From Argopecten irradians (taxonomy: Eukaryota > Mollusca > Bivalvia > Pectinida > Pectinidae), in the NCBI RefSeq assembly GCF_041381155.1, contig NC_091134.1, positions 42,987,338-43,051,337 on the forward strand: a stretch of DNA of 64,000 nucleotides, in the 5' to 3' direction. Position 1 is the stretch's first letter. Every line of letters starts with the position of its first letter. A program made the translations under genes and the position numbers. The notes below the pieces were generated by a model, which did no database searches, was not told where the DNA came from, and saw only the letters and a program-made list of their open reading frames with translations. Shown here in pieces: positions 60,831 to 64,000 of the stretch.

Positions 60831-61908
60831 ATATATATTATCAATGGGTCATTGGTTCCCTGTTACTTGTTGCTGCATATCATTTTTCTCTTGAAATCCG
60901 TATCCATTACTTCGTCTTCCTGTTCTTCACGTGATTCAATCATGACATATGATATGATTCCACGACATGCTTTAAAGCTGTCGATAAATATGTATCCATT
61001 TAAAAAACTAAGAGAGTCAATACGAAGAAGATGTCTTGGGTGTTTGCTGTATCCATGATAACATTAAAATAGCTGAGTTTCCCGGACTGATAATTCCCAA
61101 TTTATGGGGGTTTAATAAGGAGAACATTACTGTGTATGATTTTGTCTGAAGAATCCCTGTCGACGATGTCCTTTGTAATTTTGTATAGTTGTTTGTGGTG
61201 ATTGAACTTTTTACCTTAATTACTGAGATAGCATGCCAGTGCCCTGATTTGACTTCTTCATTGTCGTCACTACATATATTCCATCTTCCAAGTTTCCGTC
61301 CATGATTGTATACTTATAATTGTATAGCGTGATGACTTTGTGAACAAACTGGGAGCTTCCGCCACCTTCCTCATATAGTAATACTGGTCTGGTGATGTAG
61401 AGCAATCTCCAGATCACCAGTGACTACTTATTCATTACTATAAGTCCTCTTACTGTGGATCTTGCTGTCTATGTGATACTGAGTTTTTACATGCAGTTGA
61501 TTTGTTGTTGCTATTATTGCTTCCTATTGGAGGTTTTATATAGTTTCATCAATATTCCTTAACGTTAAGGAATTCCTTTACAACTTCAAATTCTCCATTG
61601 GAAAGCATTACAAAAGTTGTTCTTTCACTTTTTACTTATACGTGTATTATGCATTTTCTATGGAAATGTTAGCTAATATAGTTTATGAATTCATGAAAGA
61701 TGTGATGAAACTCGACCCCGATTCTCTGTTTGCATTGTTTTCTTTTCTGTTCTCTTCATTTTCCCCTTTTGTCATTCTTACATTCATTCCATCTGCTGTT
61801 ATTTTGCTCTTCTAATTGTTGCGATGTTGTCACTAGTTACTATCATATCGTTCAGATGTAAGTCATATAGACCCGTTACTCACCAGTTTCCCCCCTTTTC
61901 ACTTTTAA
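60831..61908. other. No gene supported; a MITE remnant
   Basis: 61548-61620 carries AGTTTCATCAATATTCCTTA and CTCCATTGGAAAGCATTAC, a remnant of the MITE family seen at 4539-7005 and 18996-19220. A 65-codon minus-strand frame at 61220-61417 has no recognisable domain and no convincing splice context. Confidence 0.4.
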
Positions 61909-62805
61909 GGTTACCTGAGACGAAGTCTCAAGTGAACTATTCTAATCGCCTTTTGTTCGTCGTCGTGCATCGTCCGTCGTATGCCGTAAACAATTAACAT
62001 TTTTGACTTTTTTTAAAACTGCTGAAGCAATTTCAATGAAATTTTGCTCAAACCTTCTAAGGCATAAGGCAAATCAAAATTGTTAATTATATGGTCCCCG
62101 TCCACCCCAGGCGGCTGTGGGAGAGGTCAAAAGGGGTAAAATTGACTAAAATTTCCAAATTCTTCTTCTCCACTCACAGATGTTAGAAAGGTATTAAAGT
62201 CCTCTACAAATGTTGTCAGAATCATCAGTATGAGATGGCCATTGAATCCTATTAACAAATTGTCAATGACTGACCCCCAGGGGCCTTAGGGGCGGGGTCA
62301 AATAGGCGAAAAATTCAAATATCTTTTTCTGAAATTCTGGAAATGGTAGAATCAAATACTGTTTATAGATGGAAAGGTCTTAAGGGTTTTATAAAAAAAA
62401 AGTGAATTATATGGGTCTCACGTTTCCACCTGAGGAGGGGGTCAAGTTTACTTTAGTTTATATAGTGAAAACACATTTATAAAATTTATTTTGCTCAATC
62501 TTCATAGAATATGAGTCAAATTTGGTTAGAATTATTAGCCTGAGATATAGCATTTTAACATCCATATCGGTCCTCGCTGACCCCCTGGGGGACCAGAGGG
62601 GCGGGACCAAACAGGGTGAAAATGACTAAAATTTCAAAAAATCTTCTGAGTTTACAGGTTTGATGGAAGCAAATATTCTTCATAGATTCAAAAAGTAAAA
62701 TTTATAAAATCACTGACCGACTTCAAGGGCTTTGTCTTTGTTTCATTCTACATTTTGTATATTCGAACTCAGGTGATCGTTAAGACCCATGGGCCTCTTG
62801 GTATT
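61909..62805 (-). mobile_element. Shorter inverted relative of the element at 33432-35513
   Basis: On the minus strand it starts CCAAGAGGCCCATGGGTC (62790-62805 region), has TTAACGATCACCTGAG, two or so of the internal units with CCCCCTGGGG and CTATATAAACTAAAG-type motifs, and the ACGACG-rich stretch. It ends with the decayed hairpin GTTCACTTGAGAC-TTC-GTCTCAGGTAACC (61912-61940). The order and ends match the copy in the SV2-like intron, but with fewer internal units. Confidence 0.75.
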
Positions 62806-64000
62806 TCAAACACTGACATTATTAGCTTATAGTCTTCCATTTCAATTTGAATTTTTCTCATCCTCATCAACAGACGTTTTTTCCCCTTTGTTAATTTCAT
62901 TTCAAAAACATTTATTTACAGATGGTCTGTAAGAAACAATACAATAACAGACACGTCTATGTAAAGTCTTTCCATCTGTGGGTCGAGTATTAATGCTTTC
63001 TTGATATTTTTTTCATTTTGCCTTGATCTATTGCATGCAGTTCCTAATTACTCAAAGGCCCACTACCTTTCCAAATGGCTTTTAATTTTAGAATGAGAAT
63101 GTAAAACGAGATTGAAAGTTTTGCAAAAGTTATTAACTTACTTTTAATGCTACACTTATCATCACCTTCTAAACATTTTGATTAAATTAAATACAATGTT
63201 AATGAAACAGCGAAATGACTCTCCACTGTTATCATATATTACGCAGGAAAACTTGCATTTGTTTGGTGTTGAAACCTCATTTTAGGCCATCGATAGATAT
63301 TTTCTAATGTTATCAAACCTTTTTGTTTTGGTACGGAAAGTTAGTTGGCCTTTAACTAAATATCATCATACACCATCGTGTTTTCAAATATTGGTTCCTT
63401 ATATAAGACAAATAACATAACTTTCTTTGCTCCCAATAACTCTTCAAACGCAACATTTTATCCTTTTTATTTTGCTGGGAATTCATGCTTGATCTCCTTA
63501 TTTTTTGCCTAACTTCTGTCAACCTGCCATAAATATTATTGTCCTGCATTTGTCGCACCCCTGAGAATAAGGGGACACTATCCTTACATACCCTGCATTC
63601 ACTGTTATTTCGTCGGAAACATTTGATTGAAGACGACCATCCACCCGCCGTTTGCTTCAAGTAGTTGTAGATTATACAGATGTAGACAGTACATATAAAA
63701 CGCACACCCCATACTGAATTTTGTTCTATTTGATTTGGATATCACCTTTTGGACAAATCCGTCTGCCAATTTATTTTCCCATTTAGTTATCTGCACAATT
63801 TTACATCATAGAATAACTGATGCTTTATGGTTCACTTGACCATAAATGAAATTGAAAATAAATCATATAAGCTTTTTATGTTATTTTTTTTTAAATATTG
63901 AGAAGGCATATGCTAAGGAATATATTTTTATTATTCACAGAAAAGAATAAAGAGCATTTTTGTTGCAAAATTTTGCATTTCTAATATCCCATAAGTTTAA
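62806..64000. other. Right edge, no gene supported
   Basis: Two overlapping minus-strand frames at 63352-63796 contain cysteines and basic residues (CRVCKDSVPLF, RLTEVRQKIRR). I cannot tie them to any family or to clean splice junctions. They could be part of a gene lying outside the window. Confidence 0.3.

Noticed and set aside
61220..61417. 65-codon minus-strand frame (GGGSSQFVHKV...)
   Set aside because: It looks somewhat protein-like but has no family match that I recognise, no partner exons and no clear splice sites.
63352..63796. Two overlapping minus-strand frames with CxxC-like residues
   Set aside because: A single CRVC is not enough for a zinc-binding domain, and no exon structure can be supported at the window edge.

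Overview
The window is AT-rich animal nuclear DNA: long introns with GT/AG borders, single-copy metazoan genes, and a very dense load of minisatellites, foldback DNA transposons and a tRNA-derived SINE. The repeat types (a V-SINE-like element, and elements opening with an AAGAGGCCC motif) and the protein set suggest a lophotrochozoan, most likely a bivalve mollusc. I cannot fix the genus from sequence alone.

Four protein-coding genes can be supported. (1) 232-8277, plus strand: the 3' four coding exons of mitochondrial ribosomal protein S15 (first exon or exons lie off the left edge); its 6.7 kb second visible intron holds a 2.9 kb array of a 32-bp satellite and a SINE with intact target-site duplication. 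(2) 13837-17558, minus strand: a complete three-exon gene for a three-SH3 protein, the homologue of fly Dlish/Vamana (Fat-Dachs-Hippo signalling), with a large extra serine-rich linker before the last SH3. (3) 19821-23387, minus strand: a single-exon gene for an unrecognised, largely disordered protein of 1188 residues that contains an 11-residue repeat and a recurring SWL motif. (4) 30227-46809, minus strand: a complete 12-exon gene for an SV2-type major-facilitator vesicle transporter (519 residues) with a short fourth luminal loop.

Between and inside the genes: a foldback element at 8960-9852; a 46-bp array at 9880-11355; a 33-bp array at 11775-13490 split by a 1004-bp TTAA-flanked insertion; a 37-bp array at 24405-26580 split by a segment that opens with a 150-bp palindrome; a second 32-bp array at 26585-27660; a Tc1/mariner-like remnant with TA borders at 31213-33371, itself carrying a nested inverted repeat; a hairpin-ended repeat element with about 325-bp internal units at 33432-35513 and an inverted shorter relative at 61909-62805; a 41/35-bp array at 45420-46150; and an element built from a 146-bp repeat at 49195-51410. 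The right end (55.9-60.8 kb) is two interleaved large inverted repeats with no recognisable gene.

The four genes have unrelated jobs (mitochondrial translation, planar polarity/growth signalling, unknown, vesicle transport) and nothing suggests joint regulation. The genes were called by matching reading phase across every GT/AG splice junction by hand. No database search was possible, so family names rest on recognised motifs.
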